Assembly (NCBI GenBank): GCA_021157445.1
Contig: JAGGWM010000215.1
Location: 1 to 5,628 of the forward strand
Origin: Thermococcus sp.
Lineage (GTDB): Archaea > Methanobacteriota_B > Thermococci > Thermococcales > Thermococcaceae
Length of the DNA stretch: 5,628 nt
Direction of reading: 5' to 3'
The position numbers and the translations under genes were made by a program. The notes beneath the pieces were generated by a model. That model did no database searches, had not been told where the DNA came from, and saw only the letters and a program-made list of their open reading frames with translations. The stretch's first letter is position 1; the number at the start of each line of letters is the position of its first letter. Below, in pieces: positions 1 through 5,628 of the stretch.

Positions 1-90
1 GGTCAGAGCGCCCGGCTCATAGGGCCGCTCCCCTTCGGGGGAGCCTGGGAAACCGGGAGGTCGCGGGTTCAAAGCCCGCCCCCGGCACCA
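1..90 (+). tRNA. tRNA-Met (CAT anticodon), 5'-truncated by the window edge, intron-containing
   Basis: This is the 3' part of a tRNA gene; the 5' acceptor strand and most of the D-arm lie outside the window. Visible parts are the end of the D-loop and D-stem (1-9), an anticodon stem of 11-15 paired with 53-57 (CCCGG/CCGGG), anticodon CAT at 18-20, a variable loop at 58-62, a perfect 5-bp T-stem (63-67 with 75-79) around loop TTCAAAG, acceptor 3' strand 80-86 (CCCCGGC), discriminator A87 and an encoded CCA at 88-90. The anticodon stem and loop close only if a 30-nt intron (22-51) is removed. CAT could mean elongator Met, initiator Met or tRNA-Ile2. The anticodon stem is not the GGG/CCC type of initiators, and an intron in the elongator tRNA-Met is known in Thermococcales, so elongator Met is favoured. 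The missing 5' acceptor strand should read GCCGGGG. Confidence 0.93.
22..51 (+). other. Archaeal tRNA intron at position 37/38 with bulge-helix-bulge splice motif
   Basis: The intron interrupts the anticodon loop one base 3' of the anticodon, the canonical archaeal 37/38 site. The fold is a textbook bulge-helix-bulge. Bases 16-19 (CTCA) pair with 46-49 (TGGG) as the 4-bp central helix. It is flanked by 3-nt bulges TA|G (20-22) and AA|A (50-52), each cut after its second base. Inside, 23-24 pair with 44-45, and 28-33 pair with 38-43 closed by a C(TTCG)G tetraloop at 33-38. Excision by the archaeal splicing endonuclease and ligation would give anticodon loop CTCATAA. The pairing was read by hand; no folding energy was calculated. 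Confidence 0.9.
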
Positions 91-105
91 TTTACAATAT
101 TTCTT

Positions 106-109
106 GGTG
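106..109 (+). promoter_or_regulatory. Ribosome binding site of the 115-579 gene
   Basis: GGTG lies five bases before ATG 115, the spacing seen for the other genes in this window. It is a partial match to the archaeal Shine-Dalgarno GGAGGTGAT and supports ATG 115 as the start. Only 24 bp separate the tRNA end from this start codon, too little for a separate TATA box plus leader, so the gene may be read from the tRNA promoter or from a promoter inside the tRNA gene. Confidence 0.6.
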
Positions 110-114
110 TTCTT

Positions 115-579
115 ATGTTGCTTACAAACCATGCTAGAGAGAGAATAATCAAACGTCTTTCAAAAAGCAGGAGATACGAGAAGATATACTCAGCCTTGCT
201 GGACTTTCTCAAGGATGCGGAAAAAATTGAGGTCAATGATAAAATCGTTATATTCACGGACAAGAAAAAATCCCTTGTGTGCTCCAGGCTTGAGTGTAGG
301 AAGCTCAATACTGCAGAGATTATCAAAGAGGTTAAAAACACCGAAGAAACCTACGAGTGCGTATTCTGGGGGGATAAAAAGGTTGCAAAGAAAACTACCC
401 CAAAGAAGTTTTTAAACGAAATCCCTAACGGCAGCTTTTACTTCTACATAAACAGGGAGAAGAAAGTCATTTATGTGGGAGAAGAAGAGCCCCTGCTTGC
501 CATAACCTTCAGACCAGCAAAAAGGAAAGAAAGGGACTATGTTGGGACTATGAATATTTCCCCAAAGGGCTCCTCTTGA
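115..579 (+). CDS. Small basic protein of unknown function
   Basis: The gene encodes 154 residues that I do not recognise as a named family. The lysine-rich sequence has no signal peptide and no membrane segment, so it is probably cytoplasmic. The N-terminus has a helix starting LTNHARERIIKR (H6, R10, R14), then a longer helix (about 20-36) and two strands (about 43-48 and 53-59). Cysteines sit at C56, C61 and C82, which is not a convincing zinc site. The second half holds two hydrophobic strands with aromatics (107-113 and 117-122) and ends in strand LLAITFRP followed by a charged tail. HAxxRxxxR at the N-terminus followed by beta strands loosely resembles the DUF4258/BrnT-like RNase-fold toxins; this is a weak analogy, not an assignment. 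ATG 115 is supported by a GGTG site. The last 14 codons overlap the 3' end of scpA on the other strand. It is probably a real gene because the reading frame is full-length, has a ribosome binding site and reads as a foldable protein. Confidence 0.75.
   Translation: MLLTNHARERIIKRLSKSRRYEKIYSALLDFLKDAEKIEVNDKIVIFTDKKKSLVCSRLECRKLNTAEIIKEVKNTEETYECVFWGDKKVAKKTTPKKFLNEIPNGSFYFYINREKKVIYVGEEEPLLAITFRPAKRKERDYVGTMNISPKGSS
519..532 (-). terminator. Candidate oligo-T terminator downstream of scpA
   Basis: Just after the scpA TAG stop, the - strand reads CCCTTTCTTTCCTTTTTG, a T-rich stretch ending in five T. Archaeal RNA polymerase stops at such T-tracts without needing a hairpin. It would end the smc-scpA transcript inside the 3' coding part of the convergent gene. 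The run is short and interrupted, so this is a candidate only. Confidence 0.35.
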
Positions 580-1187
580 ATAAGCTCAACCTTTCCCATG
601 TTGGCCAGAAAGAGTAAGTAGAGAAAGGTTCTTGCTATTATCTTGGGAGTTGGATCAAATATCAGCTCCCAGAATGATATTTTCTCCTTTGTTTCCTCGT
701 AAAGTTCTTTGACTATTGCATAAAGTCTGTTCACATGCTTTTCTATATCTACCCTGAAGTCATCAACAACGAATATTTCTTCCTCAATCTCAACTTTCTT
801 TTTCTTCCGTGGTTTTTTTCTCTCTGCTTCTTCCAATGCATCCATAAGGGCTTCAATGAGATCATCAAGAGTGTAATAGCGCTCCACTCTCCTAAGTGGG
901 GGCACATAGGGTTCCACATCAACCCTTATCCTCTCTTCTTTCTTTTCTTCCTCTTCTTCTTCATTACCGTAAAGGAGAGCTTCTGTTTTCATTCTGAGGA
1001 GAATGGAAGCGGCGAGAATTGCTCTGGCGGATATTCTTAAATCGAGATCCTGCATCTCCCTAATCCGCTCGATGTACTTTTCCGTGAGGTCAACTATGTC
1101 TATGTTCCAGGGGTCGACTTTGCCCATTGTGACGAGCTGAAGAAGGATATCAATTGGAGTTATCTCTTCCTCTCTTCTGTGTTCCAT
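537..1187 (-). CDS. scpA: Segregation and condensation protein A (ScpA, kleisin subunit of SMC complex)
   Basis: ScpA is the kleisin that bridges the two heads of an SMC dimer and closes the ring that compacts and segregates the chromosome. The protein has 216 residues, within the usual range of archaeal ScpA. The N-terminal domain (about 9-73) carries the family pattern TPIDILLQLV, then VDPWNIDI and a helical stretch RISARAILAASILLRMKTEALL, which binds the SMC neck. The middle (about 74-140) is a charged linker with an acidic run at 76-81 and a basic run PRKKKK at 126-131. The C-terminal part (about 145-216) forms a winged helix, with ARTFLYLLFLANMGKVELIQ near its end, which contacts the SMC head. 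It begins 10 bp after smc and its Shine-Dalgarno overlaps the smc stop codon, so the two are expected to be translated together. The TAG stop lies 43 bp inside the convergent small gene. Confidence 0.95.
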   Translation of the reverse strand: MEHRREEEITPIDILLQLVTMGKVDPWNIDIVDLTEKYIERIREMQDLDLRISARAILAASILLRMKTEALLYGNEEEEEEKKEERIRVDVEPYVPPLRRVERYYTLDDLIEALMDALEEAERKKPRKKKKVEIEEEIFVVDDFRVDIEKHVNRLYAIVKELYEETKEKISFWELIFDPTPKIIARTFLYLLFLANMGKVELIQEEPFGEIFIVPT

Positions 1188-1193
1188 TTTCCT

Positions 1194-1199
1194 TCACCT
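1194..1199 (-). promoter_or_regulatory. scpA ribosome binding site, overlapping the smc stop codon
   Basis: On the - strand the smc end and scpA start read TAGGTGAAGGAAAATG. The smc TAG stop (1200-1198) shares bases with AGGTGA, a strong match to the archaeal Shine-Dalgarno, six bases before scpA ATG. A ribosome finishing smc stops on top of the scpA binding site. This favours coupled translation and a matched ratio of the two subunits. Confidence 0.85.
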
Positions 1200-4100
1200 A
1201 GATTGCTGCATTTGCATTCTTTGCCCTTGCCCTTTCTAAATATTCCATCGCTTTCTCAAGGCTTAGGCTCACAACCCTTGAAATTCCGCTGCGCATTGAT
1301 ACCCCTATAATCTTGTCCGCGTTGGCCATCATCACATCTCTGAGAGTTATTACTATAAACTGGCTATCTTTAGAGGCTTCTTTTATTAAATCGGCAACCC
1401 TCTTTACGTTTGCATCATCAAGGTGGGCATCGATTTCGTCGAAGAGATAAAACGGGGCTGGCTTGAAGTGTTGAATTGCAAAGACAAAAGCCAGTGCCGT
1501 CAGTGCCTTCTCTCCACCGCTCATAGCCTCTATTCTCTTCACCTCCTTTCCAGCTGGCTTTGCCTCTATGTCCAATCCCCCGCTGAAGGGATCTTCTGGG
1601 TTTTCGAGTATTAACCTGGCCTCTCCACCGGGAGAGAGCTTTGCAAACAATTCCGAAAAGTTCTTCGCAATGGCATTCAAAGTTCTCATGAAGACGTTTT
1701 TCTTCTGTGCCTCTATTTCGTTTATAAACTCGATGATGCTATCCTTCTCCGCTTCAAGTCTCTCCCTCTTTGACCTGAGTTCCAGATAGCGTCTCTCCAC
1801 AACTTCATAGTCTTCAATGGCCTTCATGTTAACAGGTTCGAGCCTTCTAATTTCTTCCTCCATCTCGTCTATTTCTTCCCTGAGCTTCTCTAGATCAAGC
1901 GGAATTTCCTTCACAAGCTTAACATCATGATGCTTAAGCTCCCTGTTCTTCTCCTGGAGTTGAGTCTTGTATTGGGCAATTCTTATCTTAAGGGAGTTTG
2001 CCTCAATTCTAAGTTTTTGCAAAGTATCTTTGAGCTCTTCCTTTTTCTTCCTTAGCTGGGATATTTCTTCTCTCAGTTTCTCCTTCTCATCCCTAAGATG
2101 TCTAAGTTCCTCTTTGACCTCTTCCTCTGCCTCCTGTAGTTTCTCGAGCTCTTCCTGTAGCTGAGCAATGTCTTCTTCATTTTTGCTTATGCTCGCCTTG
2201 AAAGCGTTTATTCTGTTTATAATCCCCTCAATCTCTTCCTCTAGACCGGCTTTCCTTGGGATTAGCTCCTCGTTAATTCTAATATCGAAATTTTCAAGCT
2301 TTGATTCAACTTTGCTGAGCTCTTCCCTAAGGCCACTAAGCTCGTGTTCTACTTCCCTTATTTTCTGGTTAAGCTCCCTTGCCTCTGGATTGTCAAGCGC
2401 CTTTCTCAGCTTTTCTCTTTTCTTCTCAAGCCTCTCTATTCTTCCGCTGAGCTTTGCAAGCTCGCCTTTTGTCTGATGCATTAATTTTTCGAGCTCTTTT
2501 ATTCTCTTTTCTCCCTCTTCGATTTCCTCTTTTAATGCACTGTCCTCACCGAGCAGTCTGTCCATTTCCTTTTGGAGAACTTGAAGATCCTTTGAAAAAT
2601 TGCTCTTTTTCATTCTCAGCTCAAACAGCTCCCTCTCCAGACTCTTTTGCTCAACTTTAAGAGCATTTATTCGGGATTCCAAAGATTCCCTTTCCCTTTC
2701 TAAAGCCTCCAGGTGTCTCTTTATTTCATCCGTCTTTACCCCAAGCTTTGCTTTTGGTCTGTAATATCCTCCAACAATCGCTCCACTCCTCTCTAAAAGC
2801 TCCCCCTCAAGTGTAACCATCCTGACTTTTCCAATTCCAACTTCTCTGGCTTCATTCATGTCGCTGACTATAAGCGTATCTCCAACCGCGAAGGAAACCG
2901 CATTTTTGAACTTAGGATTGTATTCAATAACGTCCATAACGGGAATTCCTTTCGAAGTTTCAGCAAGTTTACGCGGCTTTATTTTGTTTAGGGGAAGAAA
3001 AGTGAGCCGACCAAGTTTGTTTTTCTTGAGGAGGGTTATTGCTCTCTCTGCAACTTTATCATCTTCAACAACCACGTTGTCTGCATGGGAACCGAGGGCA
3101 ACTTCAACCGCAGTAAGATAGCTCTCGTCCTTGACCTTTATAAGCTCCGCTAAAGAACCGTAAATCCCGAGGATGTTTGCCCTCTTCAATGCCTCAAGTG
3201 TCCTATTACCGCTAATTTCTCTCTGTGCTTCGGCCTTTATCAGCTCTTCACTTACCTTCTTAATCTCTGGAAGTATTTTTTCCAGCTTTTGTTGCTTTTC
3301 TTCAAGCTCTTTCTCAAGATTTCTCAGTCTGTTGGTGATTTTTTCCATTTTGGCCTCTATTTCAGATAATCTGGACTTCCTCTCTTCGATCTCCTTTTTG
3401 GTTTCCTCAATTTTACCTTTGAGTGCCAATCTTTTTGCGGAGCTTTGAGCGTTTTTTGTATTGGCCCTCTCTATCTCATCCTTCATCTTTTCTATTTCGC
3501 TTTCTTTGAGGTAGTACTCCTTTTTTGAGTCTTCAAGTTCTTTTTCAACTTTATCGAATTCTTCCTTGGCTATGGAGAAGTTTTTGTCTATTTCCGCCAG
3601 CTTTAAAACAAGCTCATTTCGTTCCTTTTCCTTTTCCCCTATCTCTTTGAGGAGTTTTTCTTTTCTCTTCTTCCATCTTTCTATTGCAGATTTGCTCTTT
3701 TCTATCTCCTCAGAAACGGCCTTAAGTTCTTCCTTTGTTTTCGCGAGTCTTCTTTGACTTTCTTCAATCTCTCTATTCGCTATCTCAATATTCCTCTTCG
3801 CCAACTCTATTTTGGAGGTAACATCACTTATTTTCCTCGTTACTTCAAGAATACCATCCTCGCTCTTTTCCTCAAGTTCCCTTTCAATTTGATTAAGAGT
3901 TTTTTCCTTCTCGATTATTTTCTTTGCAATTTCTTCCAACTTTTTGCTTATCTCTTCGATTTCTCCTTCAATCTCCCTGTCTCGTTTTTGACTTTCTGAA
4001 ATTAGGTTTTCGAGCCTTTTCACTTCTCCTACGAGTAAGGTTGTTCTAGCTATCTCCAGCTTTTCTTTTAGATCCAGATATCTTAACGCATCGTTTCTTT

Positions 4101-4728
4101 CTTTTTCAAGCTTGTCGAGCTGTGTTTTCACTTCCCTGATCAGCAGGTCAACTCTTGCCAAGTTTTCTTCTGCCTGTTTCAATTCTTCAAAGGCTTTCTT
4201 TTTCTTTTCATCGTATTCCGCAACTCCGGAAATTTCGTCTATTATCATTCTCCTCTCTGTTGGGCTCATTTTAATGAACTTGGTTATATCACCCTGAAGC
4301 ACCAAGTTGTAGCCATCAGGAGATATCATTGCAGCGCTCAACAAATCGAGGATATCACTTCTGCTGGTTCTCTTCCCGTTAAGCCAGTAATTACTCCTCC
4401 CATCAGGGTAAACACGTCGCCTTATGACTACCTCATCCTCGTCTATTGGAAAGCCCCTGTCTTCGTTGTTGAAATATATTGCAACTTCAGCATATTTAGC
4501 CGGTTGTTCCTCCCTTGTACCGGCAAATATTAGGTCACTTATCCTTGTCGCACGCATAGCCTTTGCTGAAAGCCCGCCAAGAACGAAGAGAATAGCATCA
4601 CCAATATTGCTTTTACCGCTTCCATTGGCACCAACTATCGCTGTGAATCCGCGAGAAAAAGGAACTACAACCTTTCTGTTTCCATATGATTTGAAACCTT
4701 TCATCTCCAATCTCTCTACATAGGGCAT
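1198..4728 (-). CDS. smc: Chromosome segregation ATPase SMC
   Basis: SMC is the ATPase of the prokaryotic condensin complex; two copies join at the hinge, and ATP-driven engagement of the heads moves and compacts DNA. From ATG 4728 it has 1176 residues, normal for the family. The N-terminal head holds Walker A GANGSGKS (33-40, K39) and the Q-loop (Q145). The coiled coil runs out over about 165-500. The hinge spans about 517-660 and contains the conserved SGAIVGG near 648-653. The returning coil covers about 665-1000. The C-terminal head holds signature MSGGEK (S1070) and Walker B FYLFDEID (E1098), followed by the D-loop. These numbers agree with mutated positions I recall for P. furiosus SMC (S1070, E1098), which supports this start. 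The GTG nine bases upstream is part of the ribosome binding site and is unlikely to be the start. All catalytic motifs are intact, with no frameshift. The gene has its own promoter and is followed by scpA. The coils give the strongly charged, low-complexity composition. Confidence 0.98.
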   Translation of the reverse strand: MPYVERLEMKGFKSYGNRKVVVPFSRGFTAIVGANGSGKSNIGDAILFVLGGLSAKAMRATRISDLIFAGTREEQPAKYAEVAIYFNNEDRGFPIDEDEVVIRRRVYPDGRSNYWLNGKRTSRSDILDLLSAAMISPDGYNLVLQGDITKFIKMSPTERRMIIDEISGVAEYDEKKKKAFEELKQAEENLARVDLLIREVKTQLDKLEKERNDALRYLDLKEKLEIARTTLLVGEVKRLENLISESQKRDREIEGEIEEISKKLEEIAKKIIEKEKTLNQIERELEEKSEDGILEVTRKISDVTSKIELAKRNIEIANREIEESQRRLAKTKEELKAVSEEIEKSKSAIERWKKRKEKLLKEIGEKEKERNELVLKLAEIDKNFSIAKEEFDKVEKELEDSKKEYYLKESEIEKMKDEIERANTKNAQSSAKRLALKGKIEETKKEIEERKSRLSEIEAKMEKITNRLRNLEKELEEKQQKLEKILPEIKKVSEELIKAEAQREISGNRTLEALKRANILGIYGSLAELIKVKDESYLTAVEVALGSHADNVVVEDDKVAERAITLLKKNKLGRLTFLPLNKIKPRKLAETSKGIPVMDVIEYNPKFKNAVSFAVGDTLIVSDMNEAREVGIGKVRMVTLEGELLERSGAIVGGYYRPKAKLGVKTDEIKRHLEALERERESLESRINALKVEQKSLERELFELRMKKSNFSKDLQVLQKEMDRLLGEDSALKEEIEEGEKRIKELEKLMHQTKGELAKLSGRIERLEKKREKLRKALDNPEARELNQKIREVEHELSGLREELSKVESKLENFDIRINEELIPRKAGLEEEIEGIINRINAFKASISKNEEDIAQLQEELEKLQEAEEEVKEELRHLRDEKEKLREEISQLRKKKEELKDTLQKLRIEANSLKIRIAQYKTQLQEKNRELKHHDVKLVKEIPLDLEKLREEIDEMEEEIRRLEPVNMKAIEDYEVVERRYLELRSKRERLEAEKDSIIEFINEIEAQKKNVFMRTLNAIAKNFSELFAKLSPGGEARLILENPEDPFSGGLDIEAKPAGKEVKRIEAMSGGEKALTALAFVFAIQHFKPAPFYLFDEIDAHLDDANVKRVADLIKEASKDSQFIVITLRDVMMANADKIIGVSMRSGISRVVSLSLEKAMEYLERARAKNANAAI

Positions 4729-4734
4729 ATTTAA

Positions 4735-4738
4735 CACC
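4735..4738 (-). promoter_or_regulatory. smc ribosome binding site
   Basis: On the - strand the leader reads TAGGTGTTAAATATG. GGTG lies six bases before ATG 4728, matching the spacing at scpA. This decides the start: the in-frame GTG at 4737-4735 is the GTG of this site, and starting there would leave no binding site and add three residues (MLN) before the conserved MPYVERLEMKGFKSYG. Confidence 0.75.
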
Positions 4739-4760
4739 TAGGCCGAACTAAGGTAAAACG

Positions 4761-4776
4761 TAGTTATATACCTTTC
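4761..4776 (-). promoter_or_regulatory. Archaeal TATA/BRE promoter for smc-scpA
   Basis: The - strand reads GAAAGGTATATAACTA. TATATAA (4770-4764) is a good archaeal TATA box, preceded by the purine-rich GAAAGG (4776-4771) as the TFB recognition element. Initiation about 25 bases downstream of the TATA centre would fall near 4742, giving a leader of about 14 nt that still contains the GGTG site. The promoter sits in the 54-bp gap between the PIN gene and smc. No strong T-tract is seen before it, so read-through from the upstream genes is also possible. Confidence 0.7.
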
Positions 4777-4782
4777 TCCGCA

Positions 4783-5190
4783 TTAAGAGAGCATGCCCTC
4801 AAGCTCAAGAATCTTCTTTTGCCGCAAATAAACCACGGGAATTCCGCTTTCGCGGAGTTTTCTTTTTAGTGCTTTGTCGTTAGTGCATACTATCACATTT
4901 GGCGTTTTTAGTGCAAACTCAAGTATCTGTTGATCTATGGGTTTCTCTCCAAACCTGCCTATTTCAATAGTGTTAAACTTCTCAGCCAGCCTTTTGGCCA
5001 TTTTGACAGCGATGAGGTCTTTCCCTTTGACCTTACGCTCTATTACACCAAGCTCATCGAGAACAACGTTTGGAATGAGTATTTCGAACTTTACATCGAG
5101 GATTCTATGGAGCTCACCTACTATATCAACCCCAAACTGGCCAGGGACTAAAAGAAAATTCGTGTCTGGGACAACAATCCACTTCCGCAT
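4783..5190 (-). CDS. PIN-domain ribonuclease, FCF1/Utp24 type
   Basis: The gene encodes a 135-residue single PIN domain, a Mg/Mn-dependent endoribonuclease fold. The acidic active-site set is visible: D9 in VPDTNFLL (with N11), E46 in VVLDELG, D86 in KPIDQQIL and D105 in CTNDKALKRKL. The opening DTNFLLVPGQFGVDIVGEL and the ending TNDKALKRKLRESGIPVVYL resemble eukaryotic Fcf1/Utp24, which cleaves pre-18S rRNA, and the archaeal COG1412 family. Many databases label such proteins VapC9-like. No antitoxin gene is adjacent, and the neighbour is aIF2-gamma, a gene pairing I recall as common in Thermococcales. This supports a role in ribosome biogenesis rather than a toxin-antitoxin pair; the role is inferred from family and context. 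ATG 5190 has a strong GGTGAT site. The gene lies 24 bp after aIF2-gamma and is probably in the same operon. Confidence 0.9.
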   Translation of the reverse strand: MRKWIVVPDTNFLLVPGQFGVDIVGELHRILDVKFEILIPNVVLDELGVIERKVKGKDLIAVKMAKRLAEKFNTIEIGRFGEKPIDQQILEFALKTPNVIVCTNDKALKRKLRESGIPVVYLRQKKILELEGMLS

Positions 5191-5193
5191 AAA

Positions 5194-5199
5194 ATCACC
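5194..5199 (-). promoter_or_regulatory. Ribosome binding site of the PIN-domain gene
   Basis: GGTGAT on the - strand ends three bases before ATG 5190 and matches the archaeal Shine-Dalgarno at six consecutive positions. It lies in the 24-bp gap after the aIF2-gamma stop. No TATA box is seen in that gap, consistent with co-transcription from upstream. Confidence 0.75.
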
Positions 5200-5214
5200 A
5201 AAAAAGGGAAAAGA

Positions 5215-5628
5215 TCACTCCCTTATGAAGCCATAACCAATAAGCCTCCATCTCGACCCTACCTGTCTGCTAATTGCGACTCTTTCCCCGGGCTCTGCAC
5301 ATATTGGAATTTGAAGCTTGAGTTCGACTTCATCCTTGCCCAACCCAGTTACAAGCCCCATTGTTCTTGCTGTTCCCACGTTAAGGAGGAGTACCTCTTT
5401 TCTCTTTATCGGTTCTACTTTGAGTTCCTCCTCAGTTCCAACTACTCTCTCTAGGAGATGCACCTCCAATCTGAGGTCTTGCCAAACTGGTGGGAGCTTG
5501 CCCGGTTTTCCGACAACATTACCAGCCATTAAATCTCCTTTGGTCAAGAAAGGATCAAGCTTAGTTCCTACACCTACAAGTCCACCGGGATATGCCTCTT
5601 CTACGAACCTTCCTCCCGCTTGAAGAGA
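5215..5628 (-). CDS. eif2g: Translation initiation factor aIF2 subunit gamma, C-terminal part (5' end outside window)
   Basis: The frame is open to the window edge and gives the last 137 residues, about one third of the usual 410 or so. aIF2-gamma is the GTP-binding, EF-Tu-like core of heterotrimeric aIF2, which carries Met-tRNAi to the small ribosomal subunit. The GTPase domain is outside the window. Visible are the end of beta-barrel domain II (LVGVGTKLDPFLTKGDLMAGNVVG) and all of domain III, including LRLEVHLLERVVG, EPIKRKEVLLLNVGTARTMG and the terminal GSRWRLIGYGFI. These match Pyrococcus aIF2-gamma as I remember it nearly residue for residue. An apparent start at 5547 is an internal TTG leucine codon, not a real start. 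The PIN nuclease gene follows after 24 bp. Confidence 0.95.
   Translation of the reverse strand, partial: SLQAGGRFVEEAYPGGLVGVGTKLDPFLTKGDLMAGNVVGKPGKLPPVWQDLRLEVHLLERVVGTEEELKVEPIKRKEVLLLNVGTARTMGLVTGLGKDEVELKLQIPICAEPGERVAISRQVGSRWRLIGYGFIRE

Noticed and set aside
1..90. tRNA gene as a chromosomal integration site
   Set aside because: tRNA genes can serve as integration sites in Thermococcales, but no integrase gene, direct repeat of the tRNA 3' end or compositional break is visible downstream.
69..341. Open frame of 90 codons on the - strand
   Set aside because: It lies antisense to the tRNA end and the 115-579 gene, has no ribosome binding site of its own, and looks like a shadow of that gene.
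215..415. Open frame of 66 codons on the + strand
   Set aside because: It is wholly inside the 115-579 gene in another frame and has no supporting start signal.
813..819. T7 tract on the + strand as terminator of the 115-579 gene
   Set aside because: It lies over 230 bp past the stop codon, inside scpA, and is explained by the KKK coding run on the other strand. Use as a terminator cannot be excluded but has no support.
735..1040. Open frame of 101 codons on the + strand, hydrophobic and phenylalanine-rich
   Set aside because: It is the complement of the lysine- and glutamate-rich ScpA linker; Lys/Glu codons read backwards give Phe/Leu/Ser, which mimics membrane segments.
1423..4723. Many + strand open frames of 60-100 codons rich in Ser, Phe and Leu
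   Set aside because: All are antisense to smc. Its coiled coils are built from AAG, GAG and GAA codons, which are stop-poor when read in reverse. None has a convincing promoter or ribosome binding site.
4729..4737. GTG at 4737 as an earlier smc start
   Set aside because: This GTG is part of the GGTG ribosome binding site for ATG 4728. The extra MLN is not part of the conserved N-terminus, and motif numbering fits the ATG start.
4930..5236. Two + strand open frames across the PIN gene
   Set aside because: They are antisense to a well-supported PIN-domain gene with an intact active site, so they are shadows.
5545..5547. TTG as a start of a separate 110-residue protein
   Set aside because: The frame continues upstream to the window edge with aIF2-gamma sequence; this TTG is an internal leucine codon in domain II.

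Overview
The window comes from a hyperthermophilic euryarchaeon of the Thermococcales (Thermococcus, Pyrococcus or Palaeococcus type). The signs are archaeal: a tRNA with an anticodon-loop intron of bulge-helix-bulge type, the C-terminal part of translation factor aIF2-gamma, a BRE/TATA promoter, GGTG-type ribosome binding sites, and an SMC protein whose landmark residues (K39, Q145, S1070, E1098) fall where I recall them in Pyrococcus furiosus SMC. The species cannot be fixed from the sequence alone.

Layout. Positions 1-90 are the 3' part of a CAT-anticodon tRNA, probably elongator tRNA-Met, carrying a 30-nt intron and an encoded CCA. A small basic protein of unknown function follows on the + strand (115-579). 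Everything else is on the - strand. Read in transcription order from the right edge, it is the end of the aIF2-gamma gene (5628-5215), a PIN-domain nuclease of the FCF1/Utp24 type (5190-4783), smc (4728-1198) and scpA (1187-537). The small + strand gene and scpA converge and overlap by 43 bp at their 3' ends.

How the genes work together. aIF2-gamma (delivery of initiator tRNA) and the PIN nuclease (probable pre-rRNA processing) are 24 bp apart and look co-transcribed. A TATA/BRE promoter lies in the 54-bp gap before smc, so smc-scpA can be transcribed separately. smc and scpA are tightly coupled: the smc stop codon overlaps the scpA Shine-Dalgarno sequence. Their products are the ATPase and the kleisin of the archaeal condensin-like complex that compacts and segregates the chromosome. 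No ScpB gene is present in the window.

There is no gene-free stretch longer than about 60 bp, and I see no mobile element, CRISPR array or foreign island. This is mainly conserved core genome. The least understood item is the small convergent gene beside the tRNA.
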